From Candidatus Daviesbacteria bacterium (lineage in GTDB: Bacteria > Patescibacteria > Microgenomatia > Daviesbacterales > UBA10151), in the NCBI GenBank assembly GCA_016176335.1, contig JACOXI010000004.1:155289-219288 (forward strand): a DNA stretch of 64,000 nucleotides, read 5' to 3'. The position numbers and the translations under genes were made by a program. Positions 1 through 7,240 of this stretch are shown piece after piece (position 1 is the stretch's first letter; each line of letters opens with the position of its first letter). Below the pieces are notes generated by a model, which had not been told where the DNA came from, did no database searches, and saw nothing but the letters and a program-made list of their open reading frames with translations.

Positions 1-786
1 ATAGTCTTATTGATTTTTATTGTTGGTACAAGTGCATATTATTTTGGCACGCAACGAAGTAATACTGCTCAATACTCACAAAATACACCAAACCCTACTT
101 ATCAAAGCGCTCCTACAAATGTACCTTCCCCAACCGCAAACCAATCTTCATCAACAAGTAAATTCCAATACAACTTAGTAAAAAAGACTGTGAAAATTTC
201 AGATGAGAATATCATAAATGCATTTTATCAGGATAATCCCTACATAGAGATAAGTGCAGCAATAGAAAAAATCGACCCATCTAATAACCAAAAAGAGACT
301 GTTGTCAAACCATTATCAGATAATTTATTAGGCAAAATGATTGCACCGAGTGGTTGTTGTGCAAAGAAGTATGATATTCTTCAACATCAAGCAGTGCAGA
401 ATGACTCTTATCTTCTCTTTATCAGAGATAAGTTTTATATAGTTGACCTAAAGACAAAGCTTATTAGTCAAATGCCAACTAATTACCCAAAGGCATTTGC
501 ATTACAGTTTGAAGTATCTCCTGATGAAAGATTTGTCTTTTTAAAGAGTGGTGATAGGCACTCGTCAAATTATCAAGAAGTTATTGATTTAACTAACAAA
601 ATCTTATACAAACTGCCTGAGTATTATGTTGGTGATGAGGTTTTTAATGTATTTAAAGGTTTTGATAAAGATAAAGTAATCATCGAAAGCTCGAAAGGCT
701 TTGATAAGCAAAATCAACCGCAAAATACAGTAAACCTAAGCACTTATCCTTCAAAAACATTTAATTTCACTTTCGTTACTCAGTAA
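1..786 (+). CDS. membrane-anchored hypothetical protein, 5' end outside window
   Basis: The reading frame is open from the first base, so the gene begins upstream; the TTG at 10 is unlikely to be the true start. The visible N-terminus is a hydrophobic segment, followed by a Pro/Ser/Thr/Gln-rich linker (about residues 20-55) and then a globular part of about 200 residues. This suggests a single-pass anchor with an extracytoplasmic domain. A Cys pair (GCCAKK, near residue 116) is the only notable motif. I do not recognise the family. Confidence 0.6.
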   Translation: MVLLIFIVGTSAYYFGTQRSNTAQYSQNTPNPTYQSAPTNVPSPTANQSSSTSKFQYNLVKKTVKISDENIINAFYQDNPYIEISAAIEKIDPSNNQKETVVKPLSDNLLGKMIAPSGCCAKKYDILQHQAVQNDSYLLFIRDKFYIVDLKTKLISQMPTNYPKAFALQFEVSPDERFVFLKSGDRHSSNYQEVIDLTNKILYKLPEYYVGDEVFNVFKGFDKDKVIIESSKGFDKQNQPQNTVNLSTYPSKTFNFTFVTQ

Positions 787-792
787 TCCTTT

Positions 793-936
793 TTGCAAGG
801 TGTTCCTATATTTGAAGATTTTGATTCGGGAAAGGACAAAAAAACATTACAAAAATATATAGAAAAGTTTTCGATCGATAAAGGTATTATGCTTTCTCGT
901 CATCGTCTGGTAATGGTTTTACAAAAAATAGCATAA
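793..936 (+). pseudogene. short ORF, probable gene fragment
   Basis: A 47-codon open frame beginning at TTG (793) and ending TAA (934-936). The peptide is lysine-rich and reads like the C-terminal piece of a larger protein. There is no ribosome-binding site or promoter in front of it. It lies between two other incomplete genes, so it is best read as a remnant; coding potential is unproven. Confidence 0.25.
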
Positions 937-999
937 TCAATTAGGGCATAGCTGCAGAAGCTAATCCCCCCTCAAAAGGGCAATTCCTTCTATATTGTA

Positions 1000-1500
1000 T
1001 TGATTGAACCGGAATCAAAAACTAAAGTGGATATTTTTGACTATACTCAATCTCCAAAAGAACTGGTAGGAGTTCCTTTTCATGGGTATGTAGTGAATAT
1101 ACAAAGTATTGAAGACCAGCTTGTAAAAACAGTTCTTGATACCTCAAAAGTTGTAGACAGGATTGTGGTAGATCCCAAACAGTTCCAGGATGCCAGATTG
1201 ATGATGCAGGCAGCTGATATGAAGAAGGCTGAAGAAAACTGGAAAAGCAGAAAGTTTAAAAAATATCCCAGATCATTAGTGAAAGCTTTGGAGAAAGCCT
1301 GGGATATTGTCAGGAAAAATCCTGATTTGAGTAAGGAAAAGCCACATAGAAAATCAAAACCCTACATCTGCCCAGATTGCTCGCCTCGCTCTCGCCTCGA
1401 TTCAGCGAAGCGGTTCGCAGGCGAAGCGGGTGTAAGTACATTACGCTTTCCCATTACATCCATGCAGCAGATATACAAAACTTTAGGCTACATAGAGTAG
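1000..1500 (+). CDS. hypothetical protein, possibly 5'-truncated
   Basis: Basic protein of about 166 residues if the TTG at 1000 is used. The same frame is open back to 952 without any ATG or GTG, and the upstream codons look protein-like, so the real start may have been lost. The first 120 residues look like a compact domain rich in Lys and Asp. Residues about 127-145 are encoded by a GC-rich repeat (1378-1432) inserted in frame, which splits a CPDC pair from the C-terminal tail. Family not recognised. Confidence 0.45.
   Translation: MIEPESKTKVDIFDYTQSPKELVGVPFHGYVVNIQSIEDQLVKTVLDTSKVVDRIVVDPKQFQDARLMMQAADMKKAEENWKSRKFKKYPRSLVKALEKAWDIVRKNPDLSKEKPHRKSKPYICPDCSPRSRLDSAKRFAGEAGVSTLRFPITSMQQIYKTLGYIE
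1378..1432. repeat. GC-rich intragenic repeat element
   Basis: A stretch rich in GCGA/TCGC words and far more GC-rich than its surroundings, with imperfect inverted pairs (CGCCTCG against AGGCGAAG). It resembles the hairpin at 32901-32929. It sits in frame inside the hypothetical gene at 1000-1500. Confidence 0.4.
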
Positions 1501-1510
1501 TGAGGTAATT

Positions 1511-1942
1511 TTATTGAAGATGTTGGGCCAGACGCCGTTTCAGGTTGATAACGCGCTCGCCAACTATCACATCCTGTTTGGTATGAGCTGAAAATCGCAG
1601 TTTAGCTATTTCACTAAAACTTACCCATGAAAAAGCGCTTTCTTTTCGGGGGATAAATTTTTGAGGGCTTTTTACTTCGGCATAAAACACGTAATTAATT
1701 TTGTCCTGTGTGTCGTGAAAGTAATCATAGACAGGATAAATATGCTTCATTTTAAGGTTAACCTTCAGTAGCTTATGCACTATTCGCTGAAACGTATCCT
1801 CCGCGTCTTCCCCTTCTTTACTTTCCCCTCCCAACATAGACCATAAAGGCACTGTATTATCTTTTTGTTTGGATTGAAGCAAGAGAATTTGGTGAGTTTT
1901 TAGGCTGTAAAGGAATCCGCTTGCATAAAACGATTTATGCAT
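1511..1942 (-). CDS. NUDIX-fold protein with degenerate catalytic box
   Basis: 143 residues, the usual size of a single NUDIX domain. The NUDIX box would be Gly39-x5-Glu45-x7-Arg53, but the following glutamates that bind metal and drive hydrolysis are replaced (Ile54, Lys57, Leu58 where the family has Glu). The protein is therefore probably not a pyrophosphohydrolase in the usual sense; it may bind a nucleotide. The start is supported by an extended -10 box six bases upstream (1949-1957). It lies 23 bases downstream of the beta-lactamase-like gene. Confidence 0.6.
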   Translation of the reverse strand: MHKSFYASGFLYSLKTHQILLLQSKQKDNTVPLWSMLGGESKEGEDAEDTFQRIVHKLLKVNLKMKHIYPVYDYFHDTQDKINYVFYAEVKSPQKFIPRKESAFSWVSFSEIAKLRFSAHTKQDVIVGERVINLKRRLAQHLQ

Positions 1943-1948
1943 GGGTGC

Positions 1949-1957
1949 ATTTTAACA
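1949..1957 (-). promoter_or_regulatory. extended -10 promoter of NUDIX-fold gene
   Basis: On the minus strand this reads TGT TAAAAT, an extended -10 element, ending six bases before the ATG at 1942. The transcript would start at or next to the A of the start codon. No Shine-Dalgarno sequence is present. Confidence 0.5.
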
Positions 1958-1965
1958 CATAGGGC

Positions 1966-2844
1966 TTACAAATTAAAGTATTTATATACAGCCTCGGAGA
2001 TTTTGGCAATTGTATCGCTGGCAAAAGTGACATCCCCAGTTTCCGATAAAATGACAATTACAAAATCCCCATTTGGAGAATGAGCAAGCTCCTGCTTGCA
2101 GCAGTAAACTATGCCCGCGTCATTTCGGATATTGGGAAGCTCCCCAGTTTTGTGAGCAACTAAGGTGCCTTCAGGCAAGTATTTAGGGATCCGGTCATTC
2201 CTTTGCTGGGCCAGCAATAATTCAAGCATTTTTTGGGAGTATTCAGTATCTATGATTTCGCCCCTGTATATACCTTCAAACAACTTCCCCAAATCCGAGG
2301 CGGTAGTTTTAAATTCAGTATCAATGCTTGATTCATCCAAGCTGTATTTTTCTAAAAATTTTCGTATTTCCCCTTTTCCAACTTTCTCGATCAGGGCAAA
2401 AGCGGCATAATTGTGTGAGATGACTATCATCTGCTCGAGCGCGCTTTTGATAGTAAAATTTACCACCCCTGTCTCTAAATCAGCATCCTCCTCCTTAGAT
2501 TCGAATTTTTCATTCAGTGCGGCTACATCTGCTGTAATCGAGTCGTCCTCGCTTATTTGCCCTTCCTTAATTTTTGTCAGGACAGTACCCAAAACCCAAA
2601 TCTTGTACAGACTGGCGGGTTGAAATTTGTCATGCTCGTTTCTAACATATGTTTCTTTGCTCTTGAAGTTTTTTATATAAATTCCATACCTGCCTTCGGA
2701 GTCTTTCAAAACATTTTCAACCACACTTTTCAAATCATCATCTTTCAAACGGAATGAAAAGTTATATGACACAGGTTTGCCAAGTTGAGAATAAGTTATT
2801 AATCCTCCCATCAAAAGAATTAAAAGTAAGGCCACTTTCTTCAT
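1966..2844 (-). CDS. class A beta-lactamase-like serine hydrolase
   Basis: 292 residues with an N-terminal hydrophobic signal or anchor (residues 3-20). The three active-site motifs of the penicillin-recognising fold are visible: SLYK (Ser78-Lys81), SHN (143-145, the SDN-like motif) and KTG (232-234). The usual class A Glu166 motif is not evident. It may therefore be a cell-wall-related serine hydrolase rather than an antibiotic-resistance enzyme. It follows the anchored protein gene at 2857-3240 by 12 bases and is probably co-transcribed with it. Confidence 0.75.
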   Translation of the reverse strand: MKKVALLLILLMGGLITYSQLGKPVSYNFSFRLKDDDLKSVVENVLKDSEGRYGIYIKNFKSKETYVRNEHDKFQPASLYKIWVLGTVLTKIKEGQISEDDSITADVAALNEKFESKEEDADLETGVVNFTIKSALEQMIVISHNYAAFALIEKVGKGEIRKFLEKYSLDESSIDTEFKTTASDLGKLFEGIYRGEIIDTEYSQKMLELLLAQQRNDRIPKYLPEGTLVAHKTGELPNIRNDAGIVYCCKQELAHSPNGDFVIVILSETGDVTFASDTIAKISEAVYKYFNL

Positions 2845-2856
2845 TGAAAGGATATC

Positions 2857-3240
2857 TTAGAGGTTTTGCAGATCTGCTTCAACTGTGGCGAATTCTGTTT
2901 CCAGATCCAAAACATTAACCTTATTTAATTCCGTATCCAATACGTCTTGGGTTTGAGGCGAAGATGGAGTCTGAATCTGACTTGGCTTTACCCCTCTATT
3001 ATTTACATAAAAGTATGCTCCTCCTATCAAAACAACTGCTATTACCAAACCTGCAACCATTATAAGAATCATCTTCTTTGAGGATTTGGGAGGCTCTCCA
3101 CCAACAGGGGTAGAGGGTTGTTGAGATTGGGGTGAGTTCATACTCGGCACCTGAGGCGCTGATGGTGCAGGTTGAGGCACTGGACTTGGGTTTATCGAAT
3201 TTAGGTCGTTAGACCGCAAGCTTTGCTTATTATTGTCCAT
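2857..3240 (-). CDS. single-pass membrane protein with Pro-rich N-terminus
   Basis: 127 residues: an Asn/Ser/Pro/Gln-rich cytoplasmic part (residues 1-55), one transmembrane segment (about 58-79), and a short acidic external tail. The ATG at 3240 is chosen because GGAG lies 10 bases upstream on the minus strand; the in-frame ATG at 3270 has no such site. The start overlaps the 3' end of the upstream gene, suggesting translational coupling. Function unknown. Confidence 0.6.
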   Translation of the reverse strand: MDNNKQSLRSNDLNSINPSPVPQPAPSAPQVPSMNSPQSQQPSTPVGGEPPKSSKKMILIMVAGLVIAVVLIGGAYFYVNNRGVKPSQIQTPSSPQTQDVLDTELNKVNVLDLETEFATVEADLQNL

Positions 3241-3910
3241 TTGATACATCTCCTTCATTGGATTTAGCAACTCTTATGGCATTGGCAACTTTTTGCTTGG
3301 CATCAATGACCAGTTTTCTTAATTGTCCCAGGTCGGTGCGTAACTTCTCTTTTACTCCTTGCATATCTTTTCGTACGGTAGCTTCTGATGTGGCCTCTAG
3401 CACATAATCTTTATCTGCTTGGAGCGCAACTGCTTCGTTGGCAGAGGATATGGCACCCCTTGCGTCGGCTATAGCGCTTCTTACTGCTGCCGGATCCTTA
3501 ATATCTTTTGTGCCTGCGTTAACCCTTGCTTCCAATTTATCCAGAATACCTGACATGACTCCTAAATGTATATTCATGGCCCCAGTTACTTTTTCATTGA
3601 TATTGGCCAAATTGACATTTACTCTTTCTGCAATTTGAGCCTTTTTCTGATCTTTGAAATTTTGTAGCCTTGCTTTCAAAGCTGCTTCTTTTGTGGCAAT
3701 ACGCTCTTTTAAAGCTGTTAATCTTTCCTGAACGTTCGCTTTCCTTGTTTCTACTCTAGTTTCTTTTCTATCTCGAAGATTAGTTTTCCCGGTGGTTCCG
3801 GAGGTAGTTGCATCTTGCGCTAAAACAGCAGTTGCGGATAAAAAAATAAATAATAAGGTTAGGAAAATCGTTGTTAATTTGGAAAGTAGACCATTGGCAG
3901 TTGCAGTCAT
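3230..3910 (-). CDS. secreted helical (coiled-coil) protein
   Basis: About 226 residues with a clear signal peptide ending near AVLAQD, then an almost entirely helical, Lys/Glu/Ala-rich chain that should form coiled coils. The ATG at 3910 is preferred over an in-frame TTG at 3919 because TTGACA-17-TTACAT lies exactly upstream, placing transcription start at the ATG. It heads a likely operon with the anchored protein and the beta-lactamase-like gene. Such proteins are common in this lineage but have no assigned role. Confidence 0.6.
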   Translation of the reverse strand: MTATANGLLSKLTTIFLTLLFIFLSATAVLAQDATTSGTTGKTNLRDRKETRVETRKANVQERLTALKERIATKEAALKARLQNFKDQKKAQIAERVNVNLANINEKVTGAMNIHLGVMSGILDKLEARVNAGTKDIKDPAAVRSAIADARGAISSANEAVALQADKDYVLEATSEATVRKDMQGVKEKLRTDLGQLRKLVIDAKQKVANAIRVAKSNEGDVSNGQ

Positions 3911-3918
3911 TACCTTCA

Positions 3919-3947
3919 ATGTAACAGAAAAAATTAAGTTTTGTCAA
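3919..3947 (-). promoter_or_regulatory. sigma70-type promoter, minus strand
   Basis: On the minus strand TTGACA (3942-3947), 17-base spacer, TTACAT (3919-3924), then eight bases to the ATG at 3910. It faces away from the promoter at 3965-3993. Confidence 0.65.
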
Positions 3948-3964
3948 CCCCAATTTTGAGCTCC

Positions 3965-3993
3965 TTGACAAAAAAGCCTCATAGTATTAATAT
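3965..3993 (+). promoter_or_regulatory. sigma70-type promoter of 4003 gene
   Basis: TTGACA (3965-3970), 17-base spacer, TAATAT (3988-3993), nine bases to the ATG at 4003. The predicted transcript has essentially no leader and no Shine-Dalgarno sequence. Confidence 0.65.
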
Positions 3994-4002
3994 CACCTAT
4001 TA

Positions 4003-4263
4003 ATGAGTGTCGAAGCGCCTGAAGTACCTGAAGCACCTATTAGAATGTTACGTTACCCCCATTTTATGAGAAATAGATATGGTGACGAATCAACCACCAC
4101 AGTACGTGGTCGTCATCGATTAAGAAGAGAACGAAATACACGTTCAAGGGGAATAGGATCAACTACCGGAAGATCTAGACCAATAATACCTCACGTTCGC
4201 GTGTTTAGAGCTAATGATTTTGAATTCCCATTTGACGGTGGGAACGTAGATTCTGATAATTAG
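4003..4263 (+). CDS. small arginine-rich hypothetical protein
   Basis: 86 residues with about 17 arginines concentrated between residues 14 and 66, then an acidic C-terminus ending in DSDN. No transmembrane segment. The charge pattern would suit RNA or DNA binding, but this is only inference. The clear promoter directly before the ATG supports it being a real gene. It is followed closely by tRNA-Arg(TCT). No family recognised. Confidence 0.5.
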   Translation: MSVEAPEVPEAPIRMLRYPHFMRNRYGDESTTTVRGRHRLRRERNTRSRGIGSTTGRSRPIIPHVRVFRANDFEFPFDGGNVDSDN

Positions 4264-4311
4264 TATCCTCTTTGATAAATTAAGCTTCAATTGATAGAAT
4301 ATAATCTATTA

Positions 4312-4384
4312 GCGCCCGTAGCTCAGTGGATAGAGCAGGACGGTTCTAACGTCAAGGTCGGGGGTTCGAATCCCTCCGGGCGCG
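4312..4384 (+). tRNA. tRNA-Arg(TCT)
   Basis: 73-nt cloverleaf with perfect 7-bp acceptor stem (GCGCCCG/CGGGCGC), D stem GCTC/GAGC, anticodon loop GTTCTAA giving anticodon TCT, and a canonical TTCGAAT T-loop. One mismatch is seen at the base of the anticodon stem (27-43). CCA is not encoded. A TATAAT at 4300-4305 places transcription start at the first base. Confidence 0.92.
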
Positions 4385-4387
4385 CTA

Positions 4388-4424
4388 GTTTGAAATTTTC
4401 CAATGAATTGGGAAATTCTCAAAC
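4388..4424. repeat. long imperfect inverted repeat after tRNA-Arg
   Basis: Arms of about 17 bases (GTTTGAAATTTTCCAAT and its near-complement) separated by two bases, four bases past the tRNA. It could be a processing or termination structure for the tRNA transcript, though no T-run follows directly. Confidence 0.6.
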
Positions 4425-4478
4425 TATCTGCCAATGAGGGTTCAACTGCGCCGCTTCGCAAGAAGCTAGCTGTTCGTT

Positions 4479-4493
4479 CCCGCCTTTGGCGGG
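4479..4493. repeat. GC hairpin
   Basis: CCCGCC-TTT-GGCGGG stem-loop followed by ACGTTTT. It might terminate read-through from tRNA-Arg, but the T-tract is short. Confidence 0.45.
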
Positions 4494-4500
4494 ACGTTTT

Positions 4501-4516
4501 ATCCCTCCGGGCGCGC
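4501..4516 (+). repeat. duplicate of tRNA-Arg 3' end (16 bp)
   Basis: Exact copy of 4370-4385, which is the T-arm and acceptor 3' half of tRNA-Arg(TCT). The copies are 131 bp apart. Direct repeats of a tRNA 3' end are typical of integrase attachment sites or of tRNA-derived remnants. Confidence 0.5.
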
Positions 4517-4551
4517 AGCGTAATAAATTGCTTCCGCAATTTAAACGCTGC
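4515..4551. repeat. two-step hairpin
   Basis: Outer stem GCAGCG (4515-4520) with CGCTGC (4546-4551) and inner stem TAAATTGC (4524-4531) with GCAATTTA (4536-4543), loop TTCC. Strong enough to form in RNA or as a cruciform. Confidence 0.55.
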
Positions 4552-4552
4552 T

Positions 4553-4584
4553 GAGACGTAAAAATCTCTGATTTTGTACGTCTC
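4553..4584. repeat. inverted repeat with 8-bp stem
   Basis: GAGACGTA (4553-4560) and TACGTCTC (4577-4584), loop 16 bases. It directly abuts the hairpin at 4515-4551. Confidence 0.5.
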
Positions 4585-4662
4585 GCCATTTGGGAAATTG
4601 CGAAGTCGTTTTTGTTATGATAAATTCAACCTAATAAGATTAAAGAAAGTAGGATGAAAATT

Positions 4663-4905
4663 ATGAGTGAGAGAGTGAGTGTCTTTGTCCTTGATGCAAA
4701 ATTCTCGATAGATACGGCAAAACCATGCCCCTATGGCAAAGGAACAATCGAGGATAATAATTGTGGTGAAAGACGGGAAGGATCAATGTATCCATTTTGC
4801 TACATGGAAGGAAATCGATGTCCACAAGTCGTAATTGAACTATACATGAGACCGGCAAGCGAAGTATTACGTGCAATGGAACAAAACCACGCGCGCGAGA
4901 AATAA
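4663..4905 (+). CDS. small four-cysteine hypothetical protein
   Basis: 80 residues from the ATG at 4663, which has AGGA eight bases upstream; the in-frame ATG at 4654 has no usable spacing. Four cysteines lie in the middle (CPYGKG, NNCGE, PFCY, RCP), spaced so that they could bind one zinc ion. It is soluble. No known family recognised. The 80 bases between it and purF hold no feature that I can support. Confidence 0.45.
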   Translation: MSERVSVFVLDAKFSIDTAKPCPYGKGTIEDNNCGERREGSMYPFCYMEGNRCPQVVIELYMRPASEVLRAMEQNHAREK

Positions 4906-4985
4906 CGGAAGGACGGTTTTTTCCAAGAATGTATGTTAAGAGATACAGAAGGGGGAAGGGTTTTTACGAAAAAGTGCGCTAACAA

Positions 4986-6383
4986 TTATTGATAGGTTAT
5001 CTCTTTTTTTCTTTCTCCAATATCCACCGGATAATTTCCGCTAAAACAAGATGTGCAAAGTAAATTCTCCGGTAAACCCACAGCTTTTATTAAGCCCTGA
5101 TAAGACAAATAATGCAAAGAGTCTACCCCCAATTCTTTTGTAATTTGTTTAATACTTTTAGTAGCTGCAATTAACTCTTTTTGATCAGGTGTATCAATAC
5201 CATAAAAATCAGGGAATTTAACAGGAGGTGATGAAATCAGTAAATGAACCTCCTTTGCTCCTGCGCCTCTGATCATTTTAATAATCTGTTTTGAGGTATT
5301 ACCGCGTACTATTGAATCATCAACCACCACTACTTTTTTACCGGCAATAATATGCTTCATGGGGTTGAGTTTTTGTTGAATAATTTTGTGCCTGATATGC
5401 CGTTCAGGAGAAATAAAAGTGCGGTGAATGTAGCGGTTTTTAATCAGCCCCAGGTAAAAGGGAATTCCCGATGCATTTGAATAGCCAATTGCAGCAGGAA
5501 TGGCAGAGTCAGGTACAGGTATGACAACATCTGCTTTGATTGTATATTCCTTTGCCAGCTGCTTTCCCAAATTTTGTCTCACCCAATCAACGCTTTTTCC
5601 CAAAAGAACACTATCCGGTCTGGCCAGATATACAAATTCGAATACATCCAGCTTTTGGTTGCCTTTTTCAATCTGAATACTTTTTAAACCTTTCTCACCT
5701 ATGACAATCATCTCCCCAGGTCTTACTTCCCTGATAAAAGTTGCACCGATAATATCCAGCGCACAAGTTTCTGATGCAACAATAAACCCCCCGTTTAATT
5801 TTCCAATACACAAAGGCCTGATTCCAAAAGAATCTCTTAATGCCACAATCTTTTTCTCGTCCATGACCAGTAAGCAAAATACACCGGTAAGAAGCGGATA
5901 CGATTTTTTAATTGCCTCTTCCAGCAAAAAACCGTTCCTCATATAAAAAGCAATGGCGCGCGTGATCATCTCCGAATCATTTAATCCTTTTATAGAAATC
6001 TTTTTTCCTGTTAGGAATTGTTCTAATTTTTTAGTGGACGGAAGATTGCCGTTGTGAGCTAAAGCAATAAATTTGCTGCCACTAATTTTTTCCAAAATTG
6101 GTTGAGCGTGAGATGCTATTGAATCGCCTGAAGTGGAATAACGGTTATGGCCAATTGCCAAAAATCCAACTAATTTCTCCAAGTCCTCTTCTCCAAAAAC
6201 GTGGGAGACTAAACCCATTCCTTTGTGTAAATAAATTTTTTTACCGTCTGAAGATGCAATGCCTGAAGATTCTTGGCCTCGATGTTGCAGAGCCCAAAGG
6301 CCGGGGTGCACTAAACGTGCCGCCTCAAAATCCCGCCCCATTACTCCGAATATCCCACACCTTTCTCCTATTCGGTTTCCCAT
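4986..6383 (-). CDS. purF: amidophosphoribosyltransferase
   Basis: First committed step of purine synthesis: transfers ammonia from glutamine to PRPP. 465 residues, normal length. An eight-residue propeptide precedes Cys9, the N-terminal nucleophile of the class II glutaminase domain (about 9-230). The phosphoribosyltransferase domain carries the PRPP-binding loop VVVDDSIVRGNTS with Asp355-Asp356. The C-terminal CTSCFSGNYP is typical. TTGACT-17-TATATT lies five bases before the ATG. No other purine gene is in the window. Confidence 0.93.
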   Translation of the reverse strand: MGNRIGERCGIFGVMGRDFEAARLVHPGLWALQHRGQESSGIASSDGKKIYLHKGMGLVSHVFGEEDLEKLVGFLAIGHNRYSTSGDSIASHAQPILEKISGSKFIALAHNGNLPSTKKLEQFLTGKKISIKGLNDSEMITRAIAFYMRNGFLLEEAIKKSYPLLTGVFCLLVMDEKKIVALRDSFGIRPLCIGKLNGGFIVASETCALDIIGATFIREVRPGEMIVIGEKGLKSIQIEKGNQKLDVFEFVYLARPDSVLLGKSVDWVRQNLGKQLAKEYTIKADVVIPVPDSAIPAAIGYSNASGIPFYLGLIKNRYIHRTFISPERHIRHKIIQQKLNPMKHIIAGKKVVVVDDSIVRGNTSKQIIKMIRGAGAKEVHLLISSPPVKFPDFYGIDTPDQKELIAATKSIKQITKELGVDSLHYLSYQGLIKAVGLPENLLCTSCFSGNYPVDIGERKKEITYQ

Positions 6384-6388
6384 AACCT

Positions 6389-6417
6389 AATATAACTATT
6401 TGAGCATGTAAAGTCAA
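6389..6417 (-). promoter_or_regulatory. purF promoter
   Basis: On the minus strand TTGACT (6412-6417), 17-base spacer, TATATT (6389-6394), five bases to the ATG at 6383. It is back-to-back with the extended -10 promoter of the SGNH gene (6422-6430). Confidence 0.6.
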
Positions 6418-6421
6418 GTAG

Positions 6422-6430
6422 TGGCATAAT
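6422..6430 (+). promoter_or_regulatory. extended -10 promoter of SGNH hydrolase gene
   Basis: TGG CATAAT ends six bases before the ATG at 6437, again predicting a leaderless transcript. Confidence 0.5.
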
Positions 6431-6436
6431 AGGTTT

Positions 6437-7240
6437 ATGGGTATTTTAACTGTCTTGCCATGCTGTTTTATTTTTTTATCATTTATCAATTTTAATCCCC
6501 TGCTTTCCTTGGAAAGAACTTTTGCCCAACCTATTTACCAGCTTAAGAAAATATTTAACCCCCAAATAATTAAACCTAAAAATAGCTACACCATAGTTTT
6601 GGTAGGTGATTCCATGACCGATTACCTGGGTTCTGCCGACTATTTGAAAGAAAACCTCAAAACTTATTATCCCCAAAAGCAAATAAACATAAAAAACTTT
6701 TCTGTCGGATCAACCAACATCCTGACCCTGCCGGATCGTTTACAAAACCTGACCAATTATAATGGCAAAATTTCCCAAGCTATTCTAAACACGGACTTTG
6801 ATTTGATACTGATCGAATCTTTTGGTCATAATCCCCTGTCTGAATTTTCCCAAAATGACGGACTTAAAAAGCATAATGAGGTTTTAGATCAGGCTCTGGT
6901 AATGATAAGGCAAAGGCAACCACAAGCCCGGGTCATCTTTTTGGCCACCATTGCTCCGCATCTGGACAGGTATGCTGAAGGGGTTGCCAACCTCACAACG
7001 GAAGTAAGAAGGGAGTGGGCAAAACAAAGAGCAGCCTATATCAAAAATCATATCGAATATGCCAAAAGGCATAAATTGCCTTTAATTAACATTTATGAAA
7101 AATCTTTGGATGGCGGGGGAGGAGGAAATATAGATTATATTAATACAGGAGATTTCATACACCCTTCCCCCACAGGCATTAAATTTATCAGCAGGGAGAT
7201 TGCAGATTTTATATTTAAGAAGCGGATATTGCCCTTGTAG
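6437..7240 (+). CDS. membrane-anchored SGNH/GDSL-family hydrolase
   Basis: 267 residues. An N-terminal hydrophobic segment (residues 3-25) anchors or exports the protein. The four SGNH blocks are visible: GDS with nucleophile Ser59 in VLVGDSMTD, Gly91, Asn132 in SFGHNP, and a DFIHPSPTG block near residue 245 carrying the Asp/His pair. Members are esterases, lipases or polysaccharide O-deacetylases; the substrate cannot be told from sequence. It is convergent with the epimerase gene, overlapping it by 26 bases. Confidence 0.8.
   Translation: MGILTVLPCCFIFLSFINFNPLLSLERTFAQPIYQLKKIFNPQIIKPKNSYTIVLVGDSMTDYLGSADYLKENLKTYYPQKQINIKNFSVGSTNILTLPDRLQNLTNYNGKISQAILNTDFDLILIESFGHNPLSEFSQNDGLKKHNEVLDQALVMIRQRQPQARVIFLATIAPHLDRYAEGVANLTTEVRREWAKQRAAYIKNHIEYAKRHKLPLINIYEKSLDGGGGGNIDYINTGDFIHPSPTGIKFISREIADFIFKKRILPL

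Noticed and set aside
4309..4539. 76-residue minus-strand frame ending in a tRNA-like translated peptide
   Set aside because: It is the antisense of tRNA-Arg(TCT) and its hairpin tail; the peptide (GGIRTPDLDVR) is a well-known false translation of tRNA.
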